A stretch of 64,000 nt of DNA from Shouchella patagoniensis (GCF_002019705.1 NZ_KV917377.1:1238565-1302564); one strand, 5' to 3'; positions 15,844 to 24,695 are shown, counted from the first letter of the stretch. The notes: generated by a model not told the origin, from the letters alone. Translations and numbers: made by a program.

Positions 15844-17368
15844 ACTTTGCTTCTTTATAACCTGTATTAGCCCTTACTTTTACTTCTGCATATTTGGCGT
15901 CGTCACGCTTGCTTGATAAAAGCGTACCAATCACCCCTCCTAAAAAGCCAATTGGCACAGAAATAATGGCTGGGTTCGTTAAATCAATTATCGGATCTCC
16001 TGTAATAAAAGCACTCCCATCTGGTTTAATTACGTTTGGACTAATAGCAACTAAAATCAATGCCGATAACAATCCAGATAACATGGCACTGATCGCTCCT
16101 GCCGTGTTGAATCGTTTCCAATAAATTGTGTAAACAATTACTGGTAAGTTTGCACTTGCTGCGACACAGAAAGCTAAGGCAACAAGGAAAGCGACATTCA
16201 TATTTTGCGCAAATAATGCAAGGACAATTGAGAGCGCTGCAACAGAAACAGAAGCGAGTCTAGCAGCCACTACTTGTTGTTTTTCTGTCGCCTTCCCTTT
16301 TTTAATAATTTGACCATACACATCATGAGCAAAAGCTGAAGCTCCTGATAACACTAGACCTGCAACAACTGCTAAAATCGTTGCGAATGCTACAGCAGCA
16401 ACAAAGGACATAAACAACTCTCCACCAAGACGTTCAGCCAAGAGTGGAGCTGCCATGTTTCCAGCCGGGTTCGCAGCAATAATATCTGCTGAACCTACAA
16501 ATGCCGCAGCACCAAAACCAAGAAAAATTGTTAAGATGTAAAAAATACCTACAATCCACGTTGCCGTAACTACCGAACTCCTTGCCGTTTTTGCATCACG
16601 AACAGTAAAGAAACGCATCAGAATATGTGGCAACCCCGCTGTTCCAAGCACAAGTGCAAGCATTAGAGAAATCGAATCAAGCGGCGCTCTGCCTTGACCA
16701 CCAGGATTTAAAAAGCCTGGCTCCTGTGACGCTCCGACTGATGCGAACATTTCGACAATATTAAATTTGAATTGCCATAAAACCATAATCGATATAACAA
16801 CAGTTGCAATCATTAACAATGCGGCTTTTATGATTTGTACCCAACTTGTTGCAGTCATTCCTCCAAACAACACATATGTTGTCATCATAACTCCAACTAA
16901 AAGAACAGCATAAGTATAAGGGATATTGAATAATAGCTGAATCAATGCACCCGCACCTACTAATTGTGCGATCATATAAAAAATAACGATGGTTATCGTA
17001 CTTCCAGCAGCGACACCTCGTACCTTTTTCGCGTCAAAACGAGAATGAATCATATCCGCCAAAGTATATTTTCCAAGGTTTCGAAGAGGCTCGGCTACCA
17101 CAAACATGACAACTAGATACGCCACTAGATAGCCAATGCTATAAAAGAAACCATCAAATCCAAACAATGCAATTGCACCCGCTATACCAAGGAATGAGGC
17201 CGCCGATAAGTAATCTCCGGCAATTGCCAATCCATTCTGCCAACCGGTTAATCCTCCACCTGCTGTATAAAATTCACTTGCGGTTTTTGTTCGTTTGGCT
17301 GCAAAATAAGTTATGACTAGAGTTAATGCGACAATCGCTAAGAATAATGTAATAACCGCAGCATTCAT
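15842..17368 (-). CDS. actP: Sodium/solute symporter, acetate permease ActP type
   Basis: This 508-residue protein of the sodium:solute symporter family has about 13 membrane spans. N-terminal features ASEFYTAGGGLTGWQNGLAIAGDYLSAASF and the DMIHSRF motif are typical of ActP and B. subtilis YwcA, which take up acetate or other short monocarboxylates with sodium. A GPG-like ending and ISVPIGFLGG segment complete the C-terminal spans. Its ATG overlaps the stop of the preceding DUF485 gene by four bases. The shared promoter carries a cre box, so use of acetate would be shut off by CcpA during growth on sugars. Confidence 0.88.
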   Translation of the reverse strand: MNAAVITLFLAIVALTLVITYFAAKRTKTASEFYTAGGGLTGWQNGLAIAGDYLSAASFLGIAGAIALFGFDGFFYSIGYLVAYLVVMFVVAEPLRNLGKYTLADMIHSRFDAKKVRGVAAGSTITIVIFYMIAQLVGAGALIQLLFNIPYTYAVLLVGVMMTTYVLFGGMTATSWVQIIKAALLMIATVVISIMVLWQFKFNIVEMFASVGASQEPGFLNPGGQGRAPLDSISLMLALVLGTAGLPHILMRFFTVRDAKTARSSVVTATWIVGIFYILTIFLGFGAAAFVGSADIIAANPAGNMAAPLLAERLGGELFMSFVAAVAFATILAVVAGLVLSGASAFAHDVYGQIIKKGKATEKQQVVAARLASVSVAALSIVLALFAQNMNVAFLVALAFCVAASANLPVIVYTIYWKRFNTAGAISAMLSGLLSALILVAISPNVIKPDGSAFITGDPIIDLTNPAIISVPIGFLGGVIGTLLSSKRDDAKYAEVKVRANTGYKEAK

Positions 17369-17709
17369 AGTCCTGTACCTTCTTTCTCTTGTTGTTTACT
17401 ATTCTCTTGAATTACTTCATTTGCTAACTGATCAAAATGAGCGGCTTTTTTTACATAAATAATACACAAAGTCCAAGTCATTATAAATTGAGCGACCGCC
17501 AAAACCCATGCCCACGTTATTTCGCCTAAAACTTTCCCTTCTAGTACGGTTGTGTATACAGCTAACACAGGTAATGAAAAATAAAAAAGCATAAAAAAGA
17601 TGATAGATGGTACAAAAAAGGCTTTCTTTTCTTTCATTAGCTGCCTAAATGACCTGCTTTTTTCGATCCTTTCAAAATGACTTTCATGTTTCGTTTGTTT
17701 TCTTTTCAT
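17365..17709 (-). CDS. DUF485 membrane protein, partner of acetate symporter
   Basis: A 114-residue protein with two membrane spans (about 34-53 and 64-87) and the DUF485 pattern SRSFRQLMKEKKAFFVPSII. Genes of this family nearly always precede an actP-type symporter (yjcH-actP in E. coli, ywcB-ywcA in B. subtilis); the function is unknown, perhaps a symporter accessory. The coding region overlaps actP by four bases. RBS GAGGCTGCC precedes the ATG. Confidence 0.82.
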   Translation of the reverse strand: MKRKQTKHESHFERIEKSRSFRQLMKEKKAFFVPSIIFFMLFYFSLPVLAVYTTVLEGKVLGEITWAWVLAVAQFIMTWTLCIIYVKKAAHFDQLANEVIQENSKQQEKEGTGL

Positions 17710-17804
17710 GGCAGCCTCCTCTTAATTTGCTTAACTAAGTGCATCATTTGTAAGCAAATTTCATAGATAACCCTTAGCTATGAGCTGTGCAGGGATTAAA
17801 ATCA

Positions 17805-17833
17805 ATTTTATGTAAACGCTACCATGTTGTCAA
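17805..17833 (-). promoter_or_regulatory. Promoter of the DUF485-actP operon with cre box
   Basis: TTGACA (17828-17833), 17-base spacer and TAAAAT (17805-17810) on the minus strand. The plus-strand sequence ATGTAAACGCTACCA at 17810-17824 matches the cre consensus WTGNAANCGNWNNCW at every position and lies in the spacer, so CcpA would block the promoter. The transcript would have a leader of about 90 bases in which nothing else was seen. Confidence 0.75.
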
Positions 17834-17895
17834 TTAATAAATTTCTAAAAACTATCTAACTTCACAATAAATGCATAAATATTATTTTTCTAAGA

Positions 17896-17931
17896 AAATA
17901 ATAAAACCTTCGCTCTTTAGTAAGCAAAGGT
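17896..17931 (-). terminator. Terminator of the VTT-domain gene
   Basis: On the minus strand CCTTTGCT (17930-17923) pairs with AGCGAAGG (17914-17907), followed by TTTTATTATTTT. Confidence 0.65.
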
Positions 17932-17933
17932 AA

Positions 17934-18503
17934 TTAAAGAAATTTCCCATTTGATTGAAACGATCCGTCCTGGTGCTTCGTTCGCATTAAAAAAATTAAT
18001 ACAAGTAAAAAAATGACCATTATGAGGACTCCAGACAAAGGCAGCTGATGAATAAGTCCACCAAATGCTGTATAAATAATCGCAGGAGAACTATTAATAA
18101 TTGCTGACTTTCTCACATATTGCTTATAGTTTTCTGTTTCCTCCATGACATAAAAAGATAAAGCATGAAAGTGCATAAAAGGCATGATACGGAAAATAAG
18201 AAGTTGCCATACATTGATTCGTTCACGTCCATTAAACATTTTATCTTTTACTCGAGCTAGCTTTATATGAAATTTAGGCAACATCCCAATTAACCAATAA
18301 AAACTAATACTAACGCCCATTAATCCTAAATAGGAGTAAACAGCTCCGTAAAAAGGACCAAATACGTACCCGCCTGCAACGCATACTAGCATAACTGGCA
18401 GAAACAAAAAAGGCCGTAATACATGCAAAAAAACGAATAATACAGGAGCATACCAGCCAGCTAATTCGATAACTTCAAGCGATCGATTTAATAGATCCTC
18501 CAT
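17934..18503 (-). CDS. VTT-domain (TVP38/TMEM64, DedA-related) membrane protein
   Basis: The 189-residue protein has about five membrane spans. The VTT core is visible: VLRPFLFLPVMLVCVAGGYVFGPFYG (about 28-54) with its GYVFG motif, and FRIMPFMHFHALSFY in place of the usual RLIPGVPFDLVSY. The family is linked to lipid scrambling or transport in membranes; the substrate is unknown. B. subtilis YtxB is similar in kind. RBS GGAGGCTGTTGTA precedes the ATG. It stands between the actP operon and ysdA. Confidence 0.75.
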   Translation of the reverse strand: MEDLLNRSLEVIELAGWYAPVLFVFLHVLRPFLFLPVMLVCVAGGYVFGPFYGAVYSYLGLMGVSISFYWLIGMLPKFHIKLARVKDKMFNGRERINVWQLLIFRIMPFMHFHALSFYVMEETENYKQYVRKSAIINSSPAIIYTAFGGLIHQLPLSGVLIMVIFLLVLIFLMRTKHQDGSFQSNGKFL

Positions 18504-18532
18504 TACAACAGCCTCCTTTGTTTATACATATG

Positions 18533-18790
18533 CTAAAGTGCATCATAGATGAACAACCCTAGAGCAGCCTGAATAAAAATTAGGATGGGCACACCTATTG
18601 AAAATGAACGTTTTAACGTCTTATGTCGATATGTGTACATGCCTATATATACTCCCAAACTGCCTCCAATCAATCCTATGATCCATAAGTTCCGTTCAGA
18701 AATTCGGCGAGCTCGCGTTTTGGCACGGGTTTTATCCACACCCATTACAATAAAACCAACTATCGTGATGATACCAAAATAAATCGACAT
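18533..18790 (-). CDS. ysdA: DUF1294 family membrane protein YsdA
   Basis: The 85-residue protein begins MSIYFGIITIVGFIVMGVDK, then the family motif KTRARRISERNLWIIGLIGGSLGVYIGMYTYRHKT, and a last hydrophobic span. About three membrane spans; function unknown. The ATG at 18790 has GGGGTAGGCAA upstream; an alternative ATG at 18838 would start inside the rplT terminator and is rejected. It follows rplT, as in B. subtilis, and is probably expressed by read-through. Confidence 0.82.
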   Translation of the reverse strand: MSIYFGIITIVGFIVMGVDKTRAKTRARRISERNLWIIGLIGGSLGVYIGMYTYRHKTLKRSFSIGVPILIFIQAALGLFIYDAL

Positions 18791-18809
18791 TTGCCTACCC
18801 CATTTTCGC

Positions 18810-18848
18810 AAGAAAAAAGTGCAGCCAAATGACCGCACCTTTTTTTGA
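18810..18848 (-). terminator. Terminator after rplT
   Basis: On the minus strand GGTGCGG and CTGCAC with flanking A and T tracts (18813-18846) form a hairpin ending in TTTTTTC. It lies between rplT and ysdA and may be leaky. Confidence 0.65.
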
Positions 18849-18850
18849 CA

Positions 18851-19210
18851 TTAATTATTTAAGCTTGATTTTGCTTGTTCAGCTAGTTGAGCAAATGCTT
18901 TTTCGTCATTTACCGCAAGATCAGCAAGCATTTTACGGTTTACATTAATTTCAGCAAGTTTTAAACCATGCATTAAACGGCTATAAGAAAGTCCGTTGAT
19001 GCGCGCAGCTGCATTAATACGTGTAATCCAAAGTTTACGGAAATCACGTTTTTTCTGACGACGATCACGGTATGCATATTGCAAGGATTTCATAACCTGA
19101 CCTTGCGCTGATTTAAATAGCGTATGCTTTGAACCGTAATACCCTTTTGCTAGTTTTAAAACCTTTTTACGACGACGACGAGCGACATAACCGCCTTTTA
19201 CTCTTGGCAT
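18851..19210 (-). CDS. rplT: 50S ribosomal protein L20
   Basis: The 119-residue L20 has the conserved start [19 protein letters not shown] and core [19 protein letters not shown]. It binds 23S rRNA early in 50S assembly and, in Bacillus, represses its own operon by binding the infC leader. It is the third gene of infC-rpmI-rplT. RBS AGAAGGAGGG precedes the ATG. Confidence 0.98.
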   Translation of the reverse strand: MPRVKGGYVARRRRKKVLKLAKGYYGSKHTLFKSAQGQVMKSLQYAYRDRRQKKRDFRKLWITRINAAARINGLSYSRLMHGLKLAEINVNRKMLADLAVNDEKAFAQLAEQAKSSLNN

Positions 19211-19242
19211 CGCAAATCCCTCCTTCTATCTGTCCGAACAGT

Positions 19243-19446
19243 TTATTTTTTCTTGTATGTCAGCATTTGACCAATGCGTTTGAAGTCTCCGGAATGAACA
19301 ATAGCCGATTTACGAAGCTTACGCTTTTGTTTTTGCGACTTATTGCGGAACATGTGGCTTGTGAAAGCGTGCGAACGCTTTAACTTACCAGATCCTGTTT
19401 TCTTAAAACGCTTTGCAGCGCCGCGGTGAGTTTTCATTTTAGGCAT
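19243..19446 (-). CDS. rpmI: 50S ribosomal protein L35
   Basis: The 67-residue L35 starts [20 protein letters not shown] and is rich in lysine and arginine, as normal. It lies between infC and rplT with spacings of about 31 and 32 bases and has ribosome binding site AAAGGAGGACG. Confidence 0.98.
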   Translation of the reverse strand: MPKMKTHRGAAKRFKKTGSGKLKRSHAFTSHMFRNKSQKQKRKLRKSAIVHSGDFKRIGQMLTYKKK

Positions 19447-19477
19447 AACGACGTCCTCCTTTAACTAGTTCCTGCAC

Positions 19478-19996
19478 TTATTTCTCGGCTTTAGGTGCCA
19501 TAACGAGAAACATGCTGCGACCTTCCATTTTCGGGCGAGCCTCAATGGTAGCAATGTCCTCGCATTCTTTCGCGAGACGTTCAAGTACTTCACGCCCAAT
19601 TTGGGAGTGCGTAATCGCACGACCACGGAAACGAATCGATGCTTTAACCTTATCGCCTTTTTCAAGAAATTTACGAGCGTTGCGTAACTTCGTGTTAAAG
19701 TCATTATCTTCAATCGTTGGACTCAAGCGAACTTCTTTGATTGTAATGACTTTCTGATTTTTACGCGCTTCTTTTTCTTTTTTCTGCTGCTCATAGCGGT
19801 ATTTTCCGTAATCCATGATGCGGCAGACAGGCGGTTTTGCATTTGGCGCCACGCAAACAAGGTCAAGATTTACTTTTTGTGCCATTTCCAGTGCTTCATG
19901 CTTTGACTTCACGCCAATTTGATCGCCATTGGCGCCAACCAGACGTACTTCCCGAGCTCGAATCCCTTCATTGACCAACATGTCCTTGCTAATAAT
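19478..19996 (-). CDS. infC: Translation initiation factor IF-3 (AUU start)
   Basis: IF-3 keeps ribosomal subunits apart and checks start codon pairing. The N domain ([14 protein letters not shown]) is followed by the linker rich in [11 protein letters not shown] and the C domain ([21 protein letters not shown]). The likely start is ATT at 19994-19996: GGAGG lies six bases before it, whereas the ATG at 19981 has no proper ribosome binding site. This gives 172 residues starting [12 protein letters not shown] rare AUU start is known for infC in E. coli and Geobacillus and allows IF-3 to limit its own synthesis. Confidence 0.95.
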   Translation of the reverse strand: MISKDMLVNEGIRAREVRLVGANGDQIGVKSKHEALEMAQKVNLDLVCVAPNAKPPVCRIMDYGKYRYEQQKKEKEARKNQKVITIKEVRLSPTIEDNDFNTKLRNARKFLEKGDKVKASIRFRGRAITHSQIGREVLERLAKECEDIATIEARPKMEGRSMFLVMAPKAEK

Positions 19997-20009
19997 GAGC
20001 CACCTCCAG

Positions 20010-20181
20010 TGGATTTTGTGATGCAGCTAAAGCAATTATCAAACGTCTAAACGTAAAAAAATGCGGACGCATTGCACCCACATTTAATCAGTATGTTTAT
20101 AACTGACGATTTCTAACCTGGCAACCAACGTCGAACAGGTGAGAAGCGGGTGCTTCTTCTTGCTTTATTTGACTAACACAA
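20010..20181 (-). promoter_or_regulatory. L20-type leader and attenuator of infC-rpmI-rplT
   Basis: The minus-strand leader holds a GCACCCGC segment (about 20145-20152) that can pair with GTGGGTGC (about 20076-20083) and, between them, CACCTG/CAGGTT strands. The GGGTGC is followed by a terminator hairpin AATGCG-TC-CGCATT with TTTTTTT (about 20056-20075). This is the arrangement of the Bacillus L20 leader, in which L20 binding favours termination. Confidence 0.8.
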
Positions 20182-20186
20182 AGAGT

Positions 20187-20215
20187 ATCTTACCATGTAC
20201 ATCTACTTCTGTCAA
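20187..20215 (-). promoter_or_regulatory. Promoter of infC-rpmI-rplT
   Basis: A consensus TTGACA (20210-20215) and TAAGAT (20187-20192) are 17 bases apart on the minus strand, upstream of the L20 leader. Confidence 0.75.
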
Positions 20216-20227
20216 TGCATAATGTCG

Positions 20228-21421
20228 TTACTCATATCTTAGTGAATCAACAGGATCAAGTCTCGCCGCTTTGTTTGCGGGGAGCAAACCAAAAACTATA
20301 CCAACAACAAGCGAAAATGCTGTCGCAATGGCAATAACAAAAGGCGATAGGCTTACTTCCAGGTCGAAACCTGAACCAACCAAATAAACAAAGCTAGCAC
20401 CAAGTAATATTCCCATCATTCCTCCAAGTGCTGTTAATACAACAGACTCGATTAGAAATTGGAATAAGATCTGTCCTCTAGTAGCTCCCATTGATTTACG
20501 TATACCAATTTCCCTTGTTCGCTCTGTTACTGAAACGAGCATGATATTCATGACACCAATTCCACCAACTAAAAGAGAAATGCCTGCAATTCCACCAATT
20601 ATAAGCGTTAATGTTTGAGTAATGGTTGTATTTGCTTCAATATATTGACTTTTATCTTCGCCTTGATAGGCATCAATTGTCTCATGATTAGCATTTAATA
20701 AGTTAATGGCATCGATTACGGCCATCTCCACTTCCTCCACTGTCTCTGAACGGATACTTAGCGTATCAAATCCCTCAGTAAAGAAGATTAACTTCGATGT
20801 TTCATAAGGCAACATCATTTGTTCATAGTCATAGCGAATAACACTTTCAGACGGAGCAAGTACCCCAATAATATCAATCGGATAAGCCCCTACTTTTACG
20901 GTTTGTCCTACAGCAGATTCATTAGGAAACAACTGCTCCGCAAGCATCGACGTAATAACAGCTTTGCGGCTACCTGTTAGAAAATCGATTGGTTTTAATA
21001 GCTCACCTTCTATTGCTTCATACGCATGGAGATCAAGGTAGTGCATGTTTATTCCATTAATTTCTGTCTCAATTTGTTCCTCATTCACCATGATTGAAGT
21101 ATGATTGTTTGATGATGCAACTGCTGATTGAACATTCGGTAAGGCTTGTATACTCTCGATATCTTGTTCTGTGAACTTCCAATTCCACCAAATATTTGGA
21201 TTTTCTGCCTCATCTAATTCTGATGGTTGGAAATTAACATCACGAATGTTTTCAACCCCGACAATTTGCTCTTTTAATTTTCGCTCCGCCCCTTGACCAA
21301 TCGCTACAACCATAATAACAGCGGCTACCCCAATTATAATGCCAAGTGTCGTTAGAAACGCCCTTGTTTTTTGAGCAGCAATAGAACTAAAGGCCATCTT
21401 TATATTTTCTATGATATTCAC
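20228..21421 (-). CDS. yknZ: ABC transporter permease, YknZ/MacB type
   Basis: This 397-residue permease has one span at the N-terminus (TLGIIIGVAAVIMVVAIGQG), a large extracytoplasmic MacB-like domain (about 45-260) and three C-terminal FtsX spans with SVTERTREIGIRKSMGATRGQIL and PANKAARLDPVDSLRYE. GTG at 21421 is chosen as start because AAAGGA is eight bases upstream and it comes after the ATPase stop; an ATG at 21487 would overlap the ATPase. With YknW, X and Y it would form an exporter; in B. subtilis YknWXYZ protects against the SDP toxin. Confidence 0.85.
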   Translation of the reverse strand: MNIIENIKMAFSSIAAQKTRAFLTTLGIIIGVAAVIMVVAIGQGAERKLKEQIVGVENIRDVNFQPSELDEAENPNIWWNWKFTEQDIESIQALPNVQSAVASSNNHTSIMVNEEQIETEINGINMHYLDLHAYEAIEGELLKPIDFLTGSRKAVITSMLAEQLFPNESAVGQTVKVGAYPIDIIGVLAPSESVIRYDYEQMMLPYETSKLIFFTEGFDTLSIRSETVEEVEMAVIDAINLLNANHETIDAYQGEDKSQYIEANTTITQTLTLIIGGIAGISLLVGGIGVMNIMLVSVTERTREIGIRKSMGATRGQILFQFLIESVVLTALGGMMGILLGASFVYLVGSGFDLEVSLSPFVIAIATAFSLVVGIVFGLLPANKAARLDPVDSLRYE

Positions 21422-21446
21422 AGCGACTGTCCTTTCCAACAGCTTA

Positions 21447-22121
21447 TCAGGAAGCTGCTGCCTCCTGAATTTTGCCATCACGGACATAAACGGTCCGATC
21501 CGTTTTTTCCGCTACTTCTTTTTCATGTGTAATAATGACAATTGTTGCTCCATCTACATTTAATTCCCGCAAAAGCTCCATAATCGAATTACTTGTTTTT
21601 GAATCCAGTGCACCAGTTGGCTCATCAGCAAGAATAATTGCTGGATTGTTTACAATCGCGCGGGCAATCGCTACACGTTGCTTTTGTCCACCAGACAAAG
21701 ATGATGGCTTATAATGCAATCGATTTTCTAAACCAACACGTGCCAAAGCTTGAAACGCCCTTTCTTTTCGCTCCTTTTTTCCTACACCTGCATAAATCAT
21801 CGGTAGTTCAACATTTTTCCAAGCAGAGAGTCTCGGTAATAGATGAAACTGTTGAAAAACAAAACCAATTCTTTCATTACGAATCTTTGCAAGCTCGCTA
21901 TCACTCTGTGTACCAATGAGTTCATTATCCAAAAGATATTGACCAGTAGTCGGTCGATCCAAGCAACCAAGAATATTCATTAACGTCGTTTTACCAGAAC
22001 CCGACGGACCCATGATCGACATAAAGCTGCCCCGTTCAATCATTAAGTCAATTGGGGATAAGACTTGGGACCAAGATGCACCAATTCGAAATGATTTTGT
22101 TACTTGATTGAACCTAATCAT
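21447..22121 (-). CDS. yknY: ABC transporter ATPase, YknY/MacB type
   Basis: A 224-residue ATPase with Walker A GPSGSGKTTL (about 39-48), Q-loop FVFQQFHLLPRL, signature LSGGQKQRVAIARA (about 143-156), Walker B IILADEPTGALD and the H-loop IVIITHEKEVA. LolD/MacB subfamily. The ATG overlaps the stop of the adaptor gene by four bases (ATGA). It powers the exporter encoded by the surrounding genes. Confidence 0.92.
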   Translation of the reverse strand: MIRFNQVTKSFRIGASWSQVLSPIDLMIERGSFMSIMGPSGSGKTTLMNILGCLDRPTTGQYLLDNELIGTQSDSELAKIRNERIGFVFQQFHLLPRLSAWKNVELPMIYAGVGKKERKERAFQALARVGLENRLHYKPSSLSGGQKQRVAIARAIVNNPAIILADEPTGALDSKTSNSIMELLRELNVDGATIVIITHEKEVAEKTDRTVYVRDGKIQEAAAS

Positions 22122-23449
22122 ACATCTTCGCCCTCATCAGTAGACTCTTCTTCTTCATTTTCAATTTCTTCTTCAAATTCACTATCATCAAACACGTCTT
22201 CGACCATTGATTCATCTTCTTCATAAAATGAATCCTCTTCGAAATCTCCGTAATCAAATGGAACCACTTCCATACCTTCGTCAATCATTTCCGTGTAATC
22301 AAGGATTACTTGATCTTCTTCTGTTAAGCCACTAATAACTTCAACGGAGTAATCATTTGAAAAACCAATTTCTACTTCTCGTTTAACGGCTATTCCGTCT
22401 TCATATACTAAAACATACGTAGAAAATTCATCGTATTTCAATGCTTCCATTGGTATCGCTAAGCCTAATTGTTCAGATGTTAGGATTTCTGCAAAGACTT
22501 GGTAACCAGGACGTAACATTTCTGTATCACCCTCTGTAACGAGTATTGTTACAGGATACTGGGAACCTGAAGCGTCTCCATACCAATCATTGCTTTCAGT
22601 TGGAAAGTAAGAAACATCAATAACCTCGCCATTCCACGTGCTCTCAGTTAATGTATCAGAGTAGACAAAGACCGAGTGACCGACTTCAACATCTAGAGAT
22701 TGACGCTCTGAAATATTCCCTGTAATTGTAAATTTAGATGTATCGGCTACTTCCATTAAAGCAGTTGTAGAAGTTCCACCATATATCTCTTCAGCTTGTG
22801 CTTCTCCTTGCTCGTTTATCTTCAATACAGCTCCATTTATTTTACTTTTTACTGTTAATTGTTCTTTTTGTTCTTTTACACCTTCCAATTGGTTGGTTAA
22901 TCTTGTTAGTGTATAATTTTCTTCTTTTTTCAATTCAGCAAGCTCCGCTAATTCCGCATCTAACTCTGCTACCGTTACAACAGGATCAACTTCTGTTTTC
23001 TCACCTGTTTCATCATCAGTAATAAATGTCGGTTTTACATCTGGTCCATTTTTCCTCTTAGTAACTTCATTTTCTGAAGAAGTATATTTAGAAATTGATG
23101 CATTACTGCGGTCGATTTGTAATTGAATGTCTTGTATTTCATAGTCAATTTCTGTTGTTGAATATTGAATGAGCGGCGTCCCTTCTTCAACTACATCACC
23201 GACCTCTACAAGAAGCTCGTACCCCCCATTTTCCGCAAGTTCGTTGATCACTTGTCGATCAACCAGCTCAAGTGACCCAGGAACCAACACAGTCGTACTC
23301 ATGTCCTCATACATAGGAGATATAAGGTCCACCATATTCCCCTCAGGTTCACCAGACACTTGATGGGCATTGGACATACCAAACGTCGTGAACGTAATAA
23401 CTGAGCCCAAAACAACAACAGCTATAATTCCTTTCTTTACAATGCTCAA
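22118..23449 (-). CDS. yknX: Membrane fusion protein, YknX type, with acidic tail
   Basis: The 443-residue protein has an N-terminal signal anchor (IIAVVVLGSVITFTTF), a lipoyl/barrel-sandwich half-motif (GYELLVEVGDVVEEGTPLIQYS), a helical hairpin (about 110-205), the second lipoyl half and a beta-barrel (ending LDYTEMIDEGMEVV). It ends in about 45 residues that are mostly Glu and Asp, outside the cell. TTG at 23449 is chosen as start because it follows the upstream stop by one base and has a GGGGGG tract eight bases upstream. In the family YknX links the permease to YknW. Confidence 0.82.
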   Translation of the reverse strand: MSIVKKGIIAVVVLGSVITFTTFGMSNAHQVSGEPEGNMVDLISPMYEDMSTTVLVPGSLELVDRQVINELAENGGYELLVEVGDVVEEGTPLIQYSTTEIDYEIQDIQLQIDRSNASISKYTSSENEVTKRKNGPDVKPTFITDDETGEKTEVDPVVTVAELDAELAELAELKKEENYTLTRLTNQLEGVKEQKEQLTVKSKINGAVLKINEQGEAQAEEIYGGTSTTALMEVADTSKFTITGNISERQSLDVEVGHSVFVYSDTLTESTWNGEVIDVSYFPTESNDWYGDASGSQYPVTILVTEGDTEMLRPGYQVFAEILTSEQLGLAIPMEALKYDEFSTYVLVYEDGIAVKREVEIGFSNDYSVEVISGLTEEDQVILDYTEMIDEGMEVVPFDYGDFEEDSFYEEDESMVEDVFDDSEFEEEIENEEEESTDEGEDV

Positions 23450-23450
23450 C

Positions 23451-24185
23451 TTAAAGTCCCCCCAATACATTCATTACAAAAAATAGAGCAAATATCCCGC
23501 CACCGATTGCAATAGCCGGCAAACGATGAAAATTAGCCGTTTTCATTAATCCAATAACAATAAGAATTATAAAAGCAATTGAAGAGACTTCTAATGTAGA
23601 TAATAAAGGATAAAATAAGTTTTCTTGCGTAACAAAAACAGAGGGCGCAGTATATACATAACCGTATGTACCGTTTATCGTATTCATAATCATTAAATAG
23701 AGAAAACCGATTGCGCTAGACAGTAAAGCGAAGACAGTCATAGAATAAAGCTTCCCATAAGAAACTCGATTATTTTGCATCCGAGCAAATGCCATAAATA
23801 ATAATGCAAATAACGGTGGCACAGCGGCAAATAAAGCTAAAACAATAATCCCACTCACAAAACCAACCGTAAGTCCCTCTAAATCAATATTTCCAAAGGT
23901 AGATTCCTCCTCAAAATAAAAACTATCTTCAGCGTAGAATTCCTCCCCATCAACTCCCGCTTCCGTAAAATCAACTAAACCACCTTGTCCAACAATCGCA
24001 GGAATAATTAAGCCTATTAAGACAAGTCCGAGAATCAAAAACATTGGTCCGAACGCAATTGGTTCGCCTTTAATTCGCTCAAATTGTTTAATAGGACTAA
24101 CAATAAACGTGAAAATATTTGGTTTTTTCGAAAAACTAAATTCTTCATGATCATGATCATACGGTCGTTGCTTTAATTGTTCCAT
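23451..24185 (-). CDS. yknW: Yip1-domain membrane protein, YknW type
   Basis: The 244-residue protein begins with a cytoplasmic segment KKPNIFTFIVSPIKQFERIKGEPIAFGP typical of bacterial Yip1 proteins and has about five membrane spans; an acidic loop (EAGVDGEEFYAEDSFYFEEES, about 75-95) separates spans one and two. It is first in the four-gene set W-X-Y-Z, with one base to the next gene. In B. subtilis YknW helps assemble the exporter. Upstream there is a TATAAT at 24224-24229 but no good -35, and no clear sigma-W box, unlike the B. subtilis operon. Confidence 0.78.
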   Translation of the reverse strand: MEQLKQRPYDHDHEEFSFSKKPNIFTFIVSPIKQFERIKGEPIAFGPMFLILGLVLIGLIIPAIVGQGGLVDFTEAGVDGEEFYAEDSFYFEEESTFGNIDLEGLTVGFVSGIIVLALFAAVPPLFALLFMAFARMQNNRVSYGKLYSMTVFALLSSAIGFLYLMIMNTINGTYGYVYTAPSVFVTQENLFYPLLSTLEVSSIAFIILIVIGLMKTANFHRLPAIAIGGGIFALFFVMNVLGGL

Positions 24186-24290
24186 CCGTTATACCCCTTT
24201 TTTCTTTTAATCGATCTTCTTACATTATACGTTTTCAACTATAAAAAACTAGCAACTTTATAAAAACTTTAGAATTATCTTTATATAAAA

Positions 24291-24322
24291 TATAAAAAAA
24301 GACGTTTAAACGTCTTTTTTTA
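24291..24322. terminator. Terminator of the OsmC gene
   Basis: A perfect palindrome with core GACGTTTAAACGTC (24301-24314) flanked by seven A and seven T bases. The stop codon of the OsmC gene is inside the stem. Confidence 0.8.
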
Positions 24323-24695
24323 TGATAGACTCTGTAATTTTTATACTTTTATTAACCGACTGGACAATTGGACAATTTTTCGAAGCGAGAGCTAATGATT
24401 TTTCTAACAGTTCTGTGGTTGAGACCGAACCTTTAACAAAAAATCGCAAGTGAACTTCTATCACTTCATTTACATTTGCTTCATTCCTGACAACATCTGC
24501 CTCAATATCGATTGAATCATATTGAATCCGCTTTTTATCTAAGATTTTCCTAAAAACACCACCACTACAAACAGCAATCGATGAGACAAGAAGTTGAAAA
24601 GGTCTAAAACCGGCTGAATCATCACCACTAATATCTAGTTGACCATATGGTAGATCCGTCGTATAGCCAAGTTCTTTCATTTTATATGTGAACAC
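24306..24695 (-). CDS. OsmC family protein
   Basis: The 129-residue protein has the two OsmC cysteines in context: SSIAVCSGGVF (about 37-47) and ASKNCPIVQSV (about 107-117), plus the typical DDSAGFRPFQLL. OsmC/Ohr proteins reduce peroxides through these cysteines; this one belongs to the broader YhfA-like group, so the substrate is uncertain. Start GTG at 24695 follows AGGAGG at eight bases. It is divergent from the cupin gene. Confidence 0.8.
   Translation of the reverse strand: MFTYKMKELGYTTDLPYGQLDISGDDSAGFRPFQLLVSSIAVCSGGVFRKILDKKRIQYDSIDIEADVVRNEANVNEVIEVHLRFFVKGSVSTTELLEKSLALASKNCPIVQSVNKSIKITESIIKKDV

Noticed and set aside
19465-19713. 82-residue minus-strand frame inside infC
   Set aside because: Out-of-frame shadow of infC, extremely basic and without a ribosome binding site.
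24186-24290. Sigma-W promoter for yknWXYZ
   Set aside because: A CGTATA is present, but no TGAAAC-like element lies at 16-17 bases from it.
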